This document shows, in pieces, positions 6,835 through 13,008 of a DNA stretch of 21,149 nt. The notes under the pieces are model-generated. The model did not search any database. It worked only from the letters and a program-made list of their open reading frames with translations, and was not told the origin of the DNA. How positions within the stretch are numbered: the stretch's first letter is position 1; each line of letters begins with the position of its first letter. The stretch is from Nitrospinota bacterium (lineage in GTDB: Bacteria > Nitrospinota > Nitrospinia > JACRGO01). Where the stretch lies: the NCBI GenBank assembly GCA_016212295.1, contig JACRGO010000085.1, positions 1 to 21,149 on the forward strand, written 5' to 3'. Made by a program: the position numbers and the translations under genes.

Positions 6835-7284
6835 ATGAAAAGAAGGGAAATGTTGCTGGCATCCGGTGGGGCGGTTTTGGCCGCGGCAACCGGACAGGCA
6901 TTCGCCGCTGAGCCTGCGCATGAACATGGGCATCAGCATATAAAGACGGCGAACAAAAATGTTGATCTCGTAAAATCCGCCAATGATTGCGTGCTGACCG
7001 CCGAGCCTTGCCTTGCTAGCTGCCTGGAGGTCCTTGGCGCGGGCGACAAGACAATGCGGGAGTGCGCGGAGTCGATCATAGAACTTTCAGCGGTCTGCGC
7101 TGCGCTCATGAAGACAGCGGCGACGGGGACCAAGCATCTTAAGCAGATGGCGATGGTCGCCAAGCAGGTTTGTCTTTCCTGCGAAGAGCAGTGCCTCAAG
7201 CACAAGGAATACCAGCAGTGCCTTGACTGCGCCAACGCTTGCAAGAAGTGCGCAGAGGTCTGCGATAAGTATATAGGAGCGTAG
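6835..7284 (+). CDS. Csp1-type four-helix-bundle copper-storage protein (Tat-exported)
   Basis: A periplasmic Cu(I)-binding protein of the four-helix-bundle Cys-rich family (Csp1; often annotated as four-helix bundle copper-binding protein). The 149 residues begin with a twin-arginine signal (KRREMLLASGG, cut after QAFA), as in exported Csp1. A short His-rich linker (EPAHEHGHQH) is followed by an all-helical Cys-rich domain. I count 13 Cys in the mature part (NDC, EPC, ASC, REC, AVC, QVC, LSC, EQC, QQC, LDC, NAC, KKC, EVC), spaced like the helix-lining Cys of the family. Methanotroph Csp1 also has 13. AGGAG at 6823-6827 sets the start. It sits among two thioredoxins, two barrels and two His/Cys-rich proteins, the strongest sign that this block handles copper. 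Confidence 0.88.
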   Translation: MKRREMLLASGGAVLAAATGQAFAAEPAHEHGHQHIKTANKNVDLVKSANDCVLTAEPCLASCLEVLGAGDKTMRECAESIIELSAVCAALMKTAATGTKHLKQMAMVAKQVCLSCEEQCLKHKEYQQCLDCANACKKCAEVCDKYIGA

Positions 7285-7326
7285 GTCTTTTTATTTTTTA
7301 ATCACCAAATGAATATATGAAGCGTC

Positions 7327-7368
7327 CTCCCTTGCCCCTTGGCCTTTCGCGGCCATGGGGCAAGGGGG
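7327..7368 (+). terminator. Stem-loop after the copper-storage gene
   Basis: A strong 16-bp stem with one mismatch: CCCTTGCCCC (7329-7338) pairs with GGGGCAAGGG (7357-7366), and TGGCC/GGCCA continue inside. It lies 45 bp after the stop codon. There is no T-run directly downstream, so it may be a transcript-stabilising or Rho-assisted hairpin and not a classical intrinsic terminator. Confidence 0.5.
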
Positions 7369-7403
7369 ATGTCGATTTATGTGGCCTCGTCGCGCAATTC
7401 ATA

Positions 7404-7611
7404 TTTTAAACTTAGTGAACCTTAGTGTCTTAGTGCCTTTGTGACATTATTTTTTTTGCCACTAAGACACGAAGACACAAGGAAGCACCGCGCGGCTCCG
7501 CCGCAACCAAATTAAAAGTGCCTAAAGTGATCTAAAGTGACTGAAATTAAAAATAAAAAATTGCTTTTCTACCACAACTTTAGCTCACTTTAAACTTTAG
7601 TCACTTCAAAC
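7404..7611. repeat. Long palindromic element, right (inverted) copy
   Basis: The stretch 7503-7611 is the reverse complement of 4112-4218 with a few changes (shared words AAAGTGCCTAAAGT, AAAAATTGCTTTTC, AACTTTAGCTCACTTTAAACTTTAGTCACTT). Just before it, CCTTAGTGTCTTAGTG (about 7422-7437) faces CACTAAGACACGAAGACACAAGG (about 7460-7482), a further inverted repeat. The composite fills nearly all of the gap between the copper-storage gene and the second His/Cys-rich gene. No gene is supported. Confidence 0.7.
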
Positions 7612-7643
7612 TTGAAATTGTGCCATTGATGCTTTTTACTAAA

Positions 7644-8135
7644 ATGAATAACCGCATCCGCAAAACAATTTTCCTGGCGTCCTTGCTTTGTTTTTTCGTC
7701 TCGTGGACCAATCCGGCAGCGGCCTCTGTCCATCACGAGCATAAAGGCCACGGGCATAACGGCCAAGCCGCGCCCCCTGGGCAAAGCCACGAAAACCATG
7801 ATCATGGCGGCCTAAACCAGGCAGGCCCCGGCCACAAGAGTTGCAAGCACCATCCCTTTTGTCCGCCGAACCATTTTTGCGAACTGAATTCCCATCAATG
7901 CCACGGCACTGGCGGCCCGGCCTCGCCATTGGCCGCATGTTCCATTTCCAGTGATTGCGGCGGGTCCAGGCCGGACGCCTCCCCAAGCCATTACAACCAT
8001 GAATTTATTTTTCCTTCCATAGTCATCAACCACTTTGCCCCACAGGACCGCTTCCTGCCCATTCACAAGGGGGCCCATCCCGCCGGATTCACGGACGGCA
8101 TTGAATATCCCCCCAAAATTACTTTTCCTTGTTAA
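7644..8135 (+). CDS. Secreted His/Cys-rich protein, putative metal-binding (paralogue 2)
   Basis: A paralogue of the protein at 2364-2843. From the ATG at 7644 it has 163 residues: signal peptide (about 1-28, ending AAAS), a His-rich region (HHEHKGHGHNG, HENHDHGG), a Cys-rich core (SCKHHPFCPPNHFCELNSHQC, then CSISSDCGGS matching CSIANDCGKS in paralogue 1), and a C-terminal stretch with AGFTDGIEYPPK matching AGFTGEPEDPPR. In-frame starts at 7620 (GTG) and 7629 (ATG) would add up to eight residues. I prefer 7644 for the basic N-terminus of the signal peptide. None has a Shine-Dalgarno, as the inverted repeat abuts the gene. A periplasmic metal-buffer role is inferred from composition and neighbours only. 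Confidence 0.75.
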   Translation: MNNRIRKTIFLASLLCFFVSWTNPAAASVHHEHKGHGHNGQAAPPGQSHENHDHGGLNQAGPGHKSCKHHPFCPPNHFCELNSHQCHGTGGPASPLAACSISSDCGGSRPDASPSHYNHEFIFPSIVINHFAPQDRFLPIHKGAHPAGFTDGIEYPPKITFPC

Positions 8136-8169
8136 TAGTAAAAGCATTTTCTTTGCCTGAAAATCATGG

Positions 8170-8185
8170 CGCTTTTTAAAAAGCG
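8170..8185. other. 16-bp perfect palindrome before the FG-GAP gene
   Basis: CGCTTTTTAAAAAGCG is fully self-complementary and lies 47 bp upstream of the start at 8217. It may be an operator or the end of the preceding transcript. I see no -10 box at a suitable distance. Confidence 0.35.
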
Positions 8186-8216
8186 TTGACTATACACCAA
8201 TCAAGGAGAAGATCAG

Positions 8217-10220
8217 ATGAAACCGCTATTAAGAGCAGGTTTGGCTTTTTCCCTCGTCCTGGCGTTGTCCGCTTCAGCCTGGACCTCAAAAAAAGCCGAG
8301 GCTTATAATCTTTCCCAGACAAAGATATCGCTTGCCGGCGGGCTTCTTTGGCAGGACGTGTGCGACGGTTCGCTGAAGTCCAAGGGAAATTGCGCCGCCG
8401 GTCCGGCATGCCACGCGGCATGGCCGACGTGCCATGACCCCGCGTTTCTGGAAATGGGCGTCAAGAAAAGCAACCTCCTCAAGGAGAAAAAAAATGGCGC
8501 TGCCAGAAAATTGTCCATCTATGTTCCGGGCCAGGAGCATACCCTGACCCTCACCGCCCCTGTGCCGGGCGCGATAAATGGGTTCCAGATGTCGGCCAGG
8601 GACGCAAGGGGAAACAGCGTTGGGACATTCACCGGGGGCGAAAACAGCCAGGTGTACGAAGCCTCAGAGGCGAAGAAGGCCGTGGAGCTTATAGAAAATA
8701 CTCACGGCGTTACGAAGGTTTCTTCGTGGACTTTCAAGTGGACCGCCCCCAAGGCCGGGACCGGCGCGGTCAAGTTTTATTACAGCATGGTTTCCGGAAA
8801 TAACAACGGGACATCAACGGACGACACCACCTACTACGGGGTCGCCTCCATGAAGGAAGGCGCCGCGCTGAATTCCCTGAAGCTCGGGATGCTGCCGGAG
8901 AGCAACGCCCTGCGGGGAAGCAATATGGACCTCACGGGCAGCAGGCTTGGGTCCTCTGGGTGCTTTGTCGACGTCAACGGAGACGGCCTTGAGGACCTGG
9001 TTGCTGGCGCAACCGGCGGAAACGGTTCCAAGGTCAAAAAAGGGGCCGCGCTGGTTTATCTCCGGAAGTCCGCCAAGCGCCTGTCCTCCGAATATTCCCT
9101 CCTCGCCGCCGGCGAGAAAAACGGGGACTCCTTCGGTTCCGCCGCCGCGAATGTAGGCGACGTGAATGGAGACGGGGAGGACGACTTCGCCGTGGCCGCG
9201 GTGAACGCCGCCGGCGAGGCGTCACTGAGCGGCGCTGTGTATGTTTACCAGGGAGGGCAAAATCCCCCGGTCCTGCTGGCAAAACTGGGCGGGAAAATGC
9301 CCCTTGACAAATTCGGCTTCTCCCTGGCCGGAGGGGACATTAATGGGGACGGGACCAATGACGTAATTGTCGGCGCTCCTTATGCCGCAAGCGGTTACTT
9401 CCAATCCGGCGCGGTCTATGTCTATTACGGCGGCAAGGCCATATCCACCTCCCCCAGCGCCGTGATCGGCGGCCCCTCGGTAAACGCCAACATCGGAAAG
9501 ACCGTGGCCTCGGGCGATATCAACGGCGACGGGCATGACGATATTTTCATAAACGCCGGGGCCAAGGTCCTTGTCTACTATGGAGCGAAAAAATTCAAGG
9601 CCAAAATCGAGAACGACGACTCGCCGGACGTGACGATAAGGAGCGATACCGGCGGCAAGAGCGGCTCCGGTTTCGGGACGTCCATAGCGTGCCTTGGGGA
9701 CGTCAACGGCGACGGGATTGATGACGTCGCCATAGGGAACCCCAACAGATCCACTCCCGCCACCTACGACAATAAAGGGAGCGTCTACATCTTTAAAGGG
9801 TCCGCCGGCCTCCCATCGGAGTTTTTCGAGGACGACTCCAATTACAGGCTTTCCAAAATCCTGGGCGACTCAGTGGGGGACAGGTTCGGCTCCTCCATAG
9901 CCCTGGCAGGGGACATTGACGGCAAAGGGACCCCTGACATTCTGGTGGGCGCGAGATGGGCGTCCGGCGGGACCGAAAGCTCCACCTTGCTCTCCGGCAA
10001 GGTCTATCTGTTCCATGGGGAAATACTTCTGGAAGACCCAAGCGCGGTCCTTACCCCGTCACGCGCCAGGAAAGGATATTCCATCACGACCGCGAGCGGC
10101 GAATACGGGAACGTGTTGTGCTGCTCCGAAGACGTCTTTTTTACAGGCGCGCCCCTTGTGGACAACAACGCCGGGATGGCATGCCATACAAGAATACAGA
10201 CCGGACAACGGGCAAACTGA
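8217..10220 (+). CDS. Secreted Reeler-like/choice-of-anchor V plus FG-GAP beta-propeller protein
   Basis: A 667-residue exported protein. Signal peptide about 1-24. Residues about 45-75 carry four Cys (Cys49, 59, 65, 72), two of them followed by His, but no CxxCH heme site. Residues about 97-210 match the Reeler-like/choice-of-anchor V pattern (YVPGQEHTLTL, GFQMSARD, SWTFKWTAPKAGTGAVKFYYS). From about 240 there are FG-GAP (integrin-alpha type) repeats with Ca-binding loops: DVNGDGLED 252, DVNGDGEDD 315, DINGDGTND 374, DINGDGHDD 434, DVNGDGIDD 495, DIDGKGTPD 566. A degenerate seventh (SEDVFFTGAP) lies near 637, as expected for a seven-bladed propeller. Probably a surface protein binding protein or carbohydrate. 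AAGGAG at 8203-8208 fixes the start. A c-type cytochrome gene follows 145 bp later, which fits a joint extracytoplasmic role. Confidence 0.85.
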   Translation: MKPLLRAGLAFSLVLALSASAWTSKKAEAYNLSQTKISLAGGLLWQDVCDGSLKSKGNCAAGPACHAAWPTCHDPAFLEMGVKKSNLLKEKKNGAARKLSIYVPGQEHTLTLTAPVPGAINGFQMSARDARGNSVGTFTGGENSQVYEASEAKKAVELIENTHGVTKVSSWTFKWTAPKAGTGAVKFYYSMVSGNNNGTSTDDTTYYGVASMKEGAALNSLKLGMLPESNALRGSNMDLTGSRLGSSGCFVDVNGDGLEDLVAGATGGNGSKVKKGAALVYLRKSAKRLSSEYSLLAAGEKNGDSFGSAAANVGDVNGDGEDDFAVAAVNAAGEASLSGAVYVYQGGQNPPVLLAKLGGKMPLDKFGFSLAGGDINGDGTNDVIVGAPYAASGYFQSGAVYVYYGGKAISTSPSAVIGGPSVNANIGKTVASGDINGDGHDDIFINAGAKVLVYYGAKKFKAKIENDDSPDVTIRSDTGGKSGSGFGTSIACLGDVNGDGIDDVAIGNPNRSTPATYDNKGSVYIFKGSAGLPSEFFEDDSNYRLSKILGDSVGDRFGSSIALAGDIDGKGTPDILVGARWASGGTESSTLLSGKVYLFHGEILLEDPSAVLTPSRARKGYSITTASGEYGNVLCCSEDVFFTGAPLVDNNAGMACHTRIQTGQRAN

Positions 10221-10305
10221 CATGGCGGAAGATATTTCAGATTTTGGATTTCAGATTTCAGATTGGAAGAATATGCGCGGCCATGCGCGCTCCGGGAAAT
10301 GGTTA

Positions 10306-10334
10306 GAAAATTTGCGCGGAAAACGCAAATTTTC
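10306..10334. terminator. Stem-loop between the FG-GAP and cytochrome genes
   Basis: GAAAATTTGCG (10306-10316) and CGCAAATTTTC (10324-10334) form a perfect 11-bp stem with a 7-nt loop. The A4/T4 ends lie in the stem, as in bidirectional intrinsic terminators. It could reduce read-through into the cytochrome gene, whose own ribosome binding site lies 18 bp downstream. The gap also holds ATTTCAGATTT repeat words (about 10237-10265). Confidence 0.5.
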
Positions 10335-10365
10335 ATACGTAATAATAATATGAAAGGAGATTTAC

Positions 10366-11334
10366 ATGCGTAGGATTTTTTCAAGGACAATCTTAGCGGT
10401 CCTGGCCATATTCATGGTCCTGTGCCGCGTTGATATAAGCTGGGGCGGCGTTTTTTCAGCCGAAAGCCAAAAATGGGCGCCGGTCCCGGCAGGGCACGTT
10501 CCGGGCAAGGACAACGGCGTGGATTCCGGCCAATCCAGGGGGAACCGCTTCCACATGCCCGGAGAGGATTGCGGCATCTGCCACAATACGACAGGCAAGG
10601 CAAGCAGATTCAATTTTTCCATAAGCGGGACAATTTACAAGGACAGGACCGGCAGGGAACCCCTGGAGGGAGCGGAAATCATCCTGAAGGACGCGCAGGG
10701 AGGCGTTATCAGCATGACCAGCAACGCCGCCGGGAATTTTTTCACCTACACTCCCATCAAATCGGACTACAACGGCTGGGACTCTCTGTCTCAAGGGGCC
10801 TTTGACGAAACCAACCCCGGCAATTGGAGATACAAGGCGTGGATTAAATATGACGGGTTTGTCACTTCAATGGCCACCATAGCTCCCGTGGGAGGGATGT
10901 CCACGGCGCGGATGGGCTGCGGCATGCACCACGGTCCGACAGGATCGCGCGGGGCTCTTCTCCCCGGCGGCTTGAGGACCTTGCCGTCCTATCCATCATC
11001 GGACCTCAGCTATAAAAACCACGTCTTGCCGATATTAAGGAACAAGTGCAAGACCTGCCACATGCCCGGCGCTGCCAATCCGAAGGCCACGTATCCAACC
11101 GGGTATACCTTTGATTATAGCGGCGGGCTCGACCTAACCGCTTATGAAAAAGACGCCTTATCTGCCAAGGGGATAGCTGACGTGGTGGACAAGGGCAGTC
11201 CCGATGCAAGCGCGCTGCTGGCCGTCCCTATCAAGGACAGCACCGGCCATGCCGGCGGGAAGTTCTGGACCGTTGACAGCGCTGACTACAAGGCGATCAG
11301 GCAGTGGATCGCGGAAGGCGCCAGGAACAACTGA
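10366..11334 (+). CDS. Di-heme c-type cytochrome with carboxypeptidase-regulatory-like domain
   Basis: An exported electron-transfer protein of 322 residues. An N-terminal signal peptide or anchor (about 1-27) precedes the first heme site CGICH (Cys69, Cys72, His73). Then comes a beta-sandwich resembling carboxypeptidase regulatory-like domains (FSISGTIYKDRTGREPLEGAEI, SNAAGNFF). A second heme site CKTCH (Cys228, Cys231, His232) lies in a C-terminal cytochrome domain ending YKAIRQWIAEGA, as is typical of multidomain cytochromes with one low-similarity CxxCH. Between them, CGMHH at 185-189 looks like a heme motif lacking its second Cys. AAAGGAG at 10353-10359 gives a firm start. Neighbour of the FG-GAP protein. 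The electron partner cannot be read from the sequence. Confidence 0.85.
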   Translation: MRRIFSRTILAVLAIFMVLCRVDISWGGVFSAESQKWAPVPAGHVPGKDNGVDSGQSRGNRFHMPGEDCGICHNTTGKASRFNFSISGTIYKDRTGREPLEGAEIILKDAQGGVISMTSNAAGNFFTYTPIKSDYNGWDSLSQGAFDETNPGNWRYKAWIKYDGFVTSMATIAPVGGMSTARMGCGMHHGPTGSRGALLPGGLRTLPSYPSSDLSYKNHVLPILRNKCKTCHMPGAANPKATYPTGYTFDYSGGLDLTAYEKDALSAKGIADVVDKGSPDASALLAVPIKDSTGHAGGKFWTVDSADYKAIRQWIAEGARNN

Positions 11335-11365
11335 CAGGCGATTTTTTAACCAGATAAAAAAAGGG

Positions 11366-11393
11366 CCCGCCGGGGGTGAAAGCCCCCGGCGGG
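11366..11393 (-). terminator. GC-rich stem-loop with T-run on the minus strand
   Basis: CCCGCCGGGGG (11366-11376) and CCCCCGGCGGG (11383-11393) form a perfect 11-bp stem with loop TGAAAG, 31 bp after the cytochrome stop. The A-run lies upstream (11356-11362), so on the minus strand the stem is followed by CCCTTTTTTT, an intrinsic terminator for antisense transcription. On the + strand it lacks a U-tract but may still end or stabilise the cytochrome mRNA. Confidence 0.6.
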
Positions 11394-11409
11394 ATCCTGG
11401 CAGAGGGTA

Positions 11410-11438
11410 TTGACCAGACCAACTCTTTGTGCTAGCAT
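11410..11438 (+). promoter_or_regulatory. Promoter of ald, possibly leaderless
   Basis: TTGACC (11410-11415), a 17-bp spacer and TAGCAT (11433-11438) form a fair sigma70 promoter. The ATG at 11445 is only 6 bp beyond the -10 box, so transcription would start at or next to the start codon. This agrees with the lack of a Shine-Dalgarno before ald. Confidence 0.5.
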
Positions 11439-11444
11439 TTCCTA

Positions 11445-12563
11445 ATGATTATCGGAATCCCAAGAGAGATCAAGCAGGACGAATACCGCGTCGCCATCGC
11501 CCCATCAGGGGTGAAGTCCCTGGCGTCAGACGGCCACAAGGTCTTGATTGAGAAGGGCGCGGGCGTCGGGAGCGGCATTGAGGACGAGGAATACCAAAGG
11601 GAAGGGGCGGAAGTCGTTGAGAAATCTGAAAAGATTTTCGCCCTTTCCGATATGGTCATGAAGGTAAAGGAACCCCTTCCCCAGGAATATCCTTTCCTTC
11701 GGGAAGGCCAAATCCTCTACACCTATTTGCACTTGGCGGCAGCGCCAGAATTGGCCGCCATGCTGCTGGAGAAAAAAATAATCGGAGTGGCCTATGAGAC
11801 CGTTCAGGAAGAGGACGGTTCCCTTCCCTTGCTGGTCCCCATGAGTGAAGTAGCCGGAAGGATGGCCATCCACGAGGGAGGGAAATACCTGGAGCGGGAA
11901 AAAGGTGGCAGGGGGATTCTTTTAGGCGGCGTCCCTGGGGTGGAGCCCGGCAAGGTGGCCATTCTCGGAGGAGGAGTCGTGGGATTCAACGCGGCGAAAA
12001 TGGCCGTTGGCGCGGGGGCGGACGTTACCCTTATTGATATAAATTTAAACAGGCTTCGCTATATTGATGACATTTTCAAGGGAAGGGTGAAGACCTTGAT
12101 GTCGAACCATCATAATATCGAGGCCGCGGTAAGGGCAGCGGACTTGGTGGTGGGGGCGGTCCTTATCCCTGGCGCCAAGGCGCCTTATCTGCTCACTCGC
12201 GGGATGTTGAAGACCATGAAGAGCGGTTCGGTGATCGTGGATGTTTGTATCGACCAGGGGGGATGCGTTGAAACTTCCAGGCCCACCTCGCATAGCGATC
12301 CGGTTTATGTTGTGGACGGTGTCATCCATTATTGCGTGGCTAATATGCCGGGGGTGGTTTCCAGGACTTCCACCTTCGCGCTCACCAACGCCACCTTTCC
12401 TTACGCGAGGAAGATCGCTGATTTGGGGATAGAAAAGGCCGTTATGAACATTAAACCCTTGGCTAGGGGAGTGAATGTGGCCCGCGGACATTTGACACAC
12501 AGGGCCGTGGCTGAATCCTTGGGGAAGGGATATTGTCCCTTGGAAAAGGCGTTTTTAACCTAA
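11445..12563 (+). CDS. ald: Alanine dehydrogenase
   Basis: A cytoplasmic NAD-dependent enzyme that interconverts L-alanine and pyruvate plus ammonia. The 372 residues match the family length. It starts with MIIGIPREIK. The substrate-binding and catalytic residues known in this family are in place: Arg15 (EYRVA), Lys75 (KVKEP) and His96 (YTYLHLAA). The NAD-binding Rossmann motif follows at about 170 (VAILGGGVVGFNAAKMAVG), and VDVCIDQGG carries the second catalytic Asp region (about 262-270). The C-terminal half includes VANMPGVVSRTSTFALTNATFPY, a family signature. It appears to be a single-gene transcript with its own promoter, ending in a hairpin shared with the convergent small gene at 12582-12758. 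Confidence 0.96.
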   Translation: MIIGIPREIKQDEYRVAIAPSGVKSLASDGHKVLIEKGAGVGSGIEDEEYQREGAEVVEKSEKIFALSDMVMKVKEPLPQEYPFLREGQILYTYLHLAAAPELAAMLLEKKIIGVAYETVQEEDGSLPLLVPMSEVAGRMAIHEGGKYLEREKGGRGILLGGVPGVEPGKVAILGGGVVGFNAAKMAVGAGADVTLIDINLNRLRYIDDIFKGRVKTLMSNHHNIEAAVRAADLVVGAVLIPGAKAPYLLTRGMLKTMKSGSVIVDVCIDQGGCVETSRPTSHSDPVYVVDGVIHYCVANMPGVVSRTSTFALTNATFPYARKIADLGIEKAVMNIKPLARGVNVARGHLTHRAVAESLGKGYCPLEKAFLT

Positions 12564-12584
12564 GTTTTTTGAGAAGTTAGGTTA
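12556..12584. terminator. Convergent hairpin spanning both stop codons
   Basis: TAACCTAA (12556-12563) and TTAGGTTA (12577-12584) form a perfect 8-bp stem. The left arm contains the ald stop codon and the right arm the stop of the small minus-strand gene. The loop holds a T6 run. The position suggests a shared terminator for the two convergent transcripts. Confidence 0.5.
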
Positions 12585-12758
12585 GAAATTTGAAAGGGAC
12601 CAGTGGTAGATCTTCATTCTTTCCCTGACGCTTTTCAATAGGCCCACCATAAATTGGGAGCCTGACACCGATCCTTCCTTATAAAGATGGCAATACAGGG
12701 ACACGCTCATGAGGAAGTTGTTGTAATTGTGCTGGAAAACCATTTTTACCGCGCTCAT
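12582..12758 (-). CDS. Small hypothetical protein, 58 residues
   Basis: Not recognised. On the minus strand a 58-codon frame starts with ATG at 12758 and ends with TAA at 12582. A strong ribosome binding site, GAGGAG, lies 7 nt before the ATG, better than that of most neighbours. The product begins MSAVKMVFQHNYNN and ends MKIYHWSLSNF. It is basic in its second half, has one Cys and several aromatic residues, and shows no signal peptide or clear membrane span. It fills an otherwise empty gap, and its stop codon lies in a hairpin shared with ald. An interrupted palindrome TTCAG-N5-CTGAA at 12807-12821 could be an operator. The short length keeps confidence moderate. Confidence 0.5.
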   Translation of the reverse strand: MSAVKMVFQHNYNNFLMSVSLYCHLYKEGSVSGSQFMVGLLKSVRERMKIYHWSLSNF

Positions 12759-12839
12759 GTCCGTTCTCCTCTTTTACTGGTCTCTTTAATTATCTTTTCG
12801 GCATTTTTCAGAATTACTGAAGGGAAAAAATCTTAATAG

Positions 12840-12985
12840 TTCAAGGGGGCAGTTGTCAGGGGGCAGCTATCAGGAAGGCCCCGGTTAGACGTCGTGCGCT
12901 GTGCGTCCATGCGTTGTGCGAAGGGCTAACGACACATGTCTCATGACGTATTCCTGTTTTCCCCTGCCCCCTGAAACCTCCCCCC
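12840..12985. repeat. Dispersed GGGGGCAG/CAGG repeat cluster
   Basis: GGGGGCAGTTGTCAG and GGGGGCAGCTATCAGG stand in tandem at 12845-12876 and face CCCCTGCCCCCTGAAACC at about 12960-12978 in the opposite orientation. Between them are GTGCG/CATGCG words (12893-12950) resembling the CATGAC repeat family at 4864 and 19310. The same CCTGA/TCAGG words recur at about 2088-2120 and 19518-19565. No gene is supported. Confidence 0.55.
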
Positions 12986-12999
12986 TCTGAACCTATACT
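12971..12999 (+). promoter_or_regulatory. Possible leaderless promoter
   Basis: CTGAAA (12971-12976), a 17-bp spacer and TATACT (12994-12999) precede the ATG at 13009 by only 9 bp. No Shine-Dalgarno fits between, so a leaderless transcript is plausible. The -35 is weak and lies in repeat sequence. Confidence 0.35.
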
Positions 13000-13008
13000 A
13001 TTTAAGTA

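Noticed and set aside
8395-8440. Possible c-type heme site in the FG-GAP protein N-terminus
   Set aside because: Cys-His pairs exist (ACH, TCH) but the preceding Cys are five or six residues away, so there is no CxxCH.
9916-10353. 145-codon + strand frame overlapping the end of the FG-GAP gene
   Set aside because: Runs out of frame through the last propeller blade into repeat sequence and has no start signals; a shadow frame.
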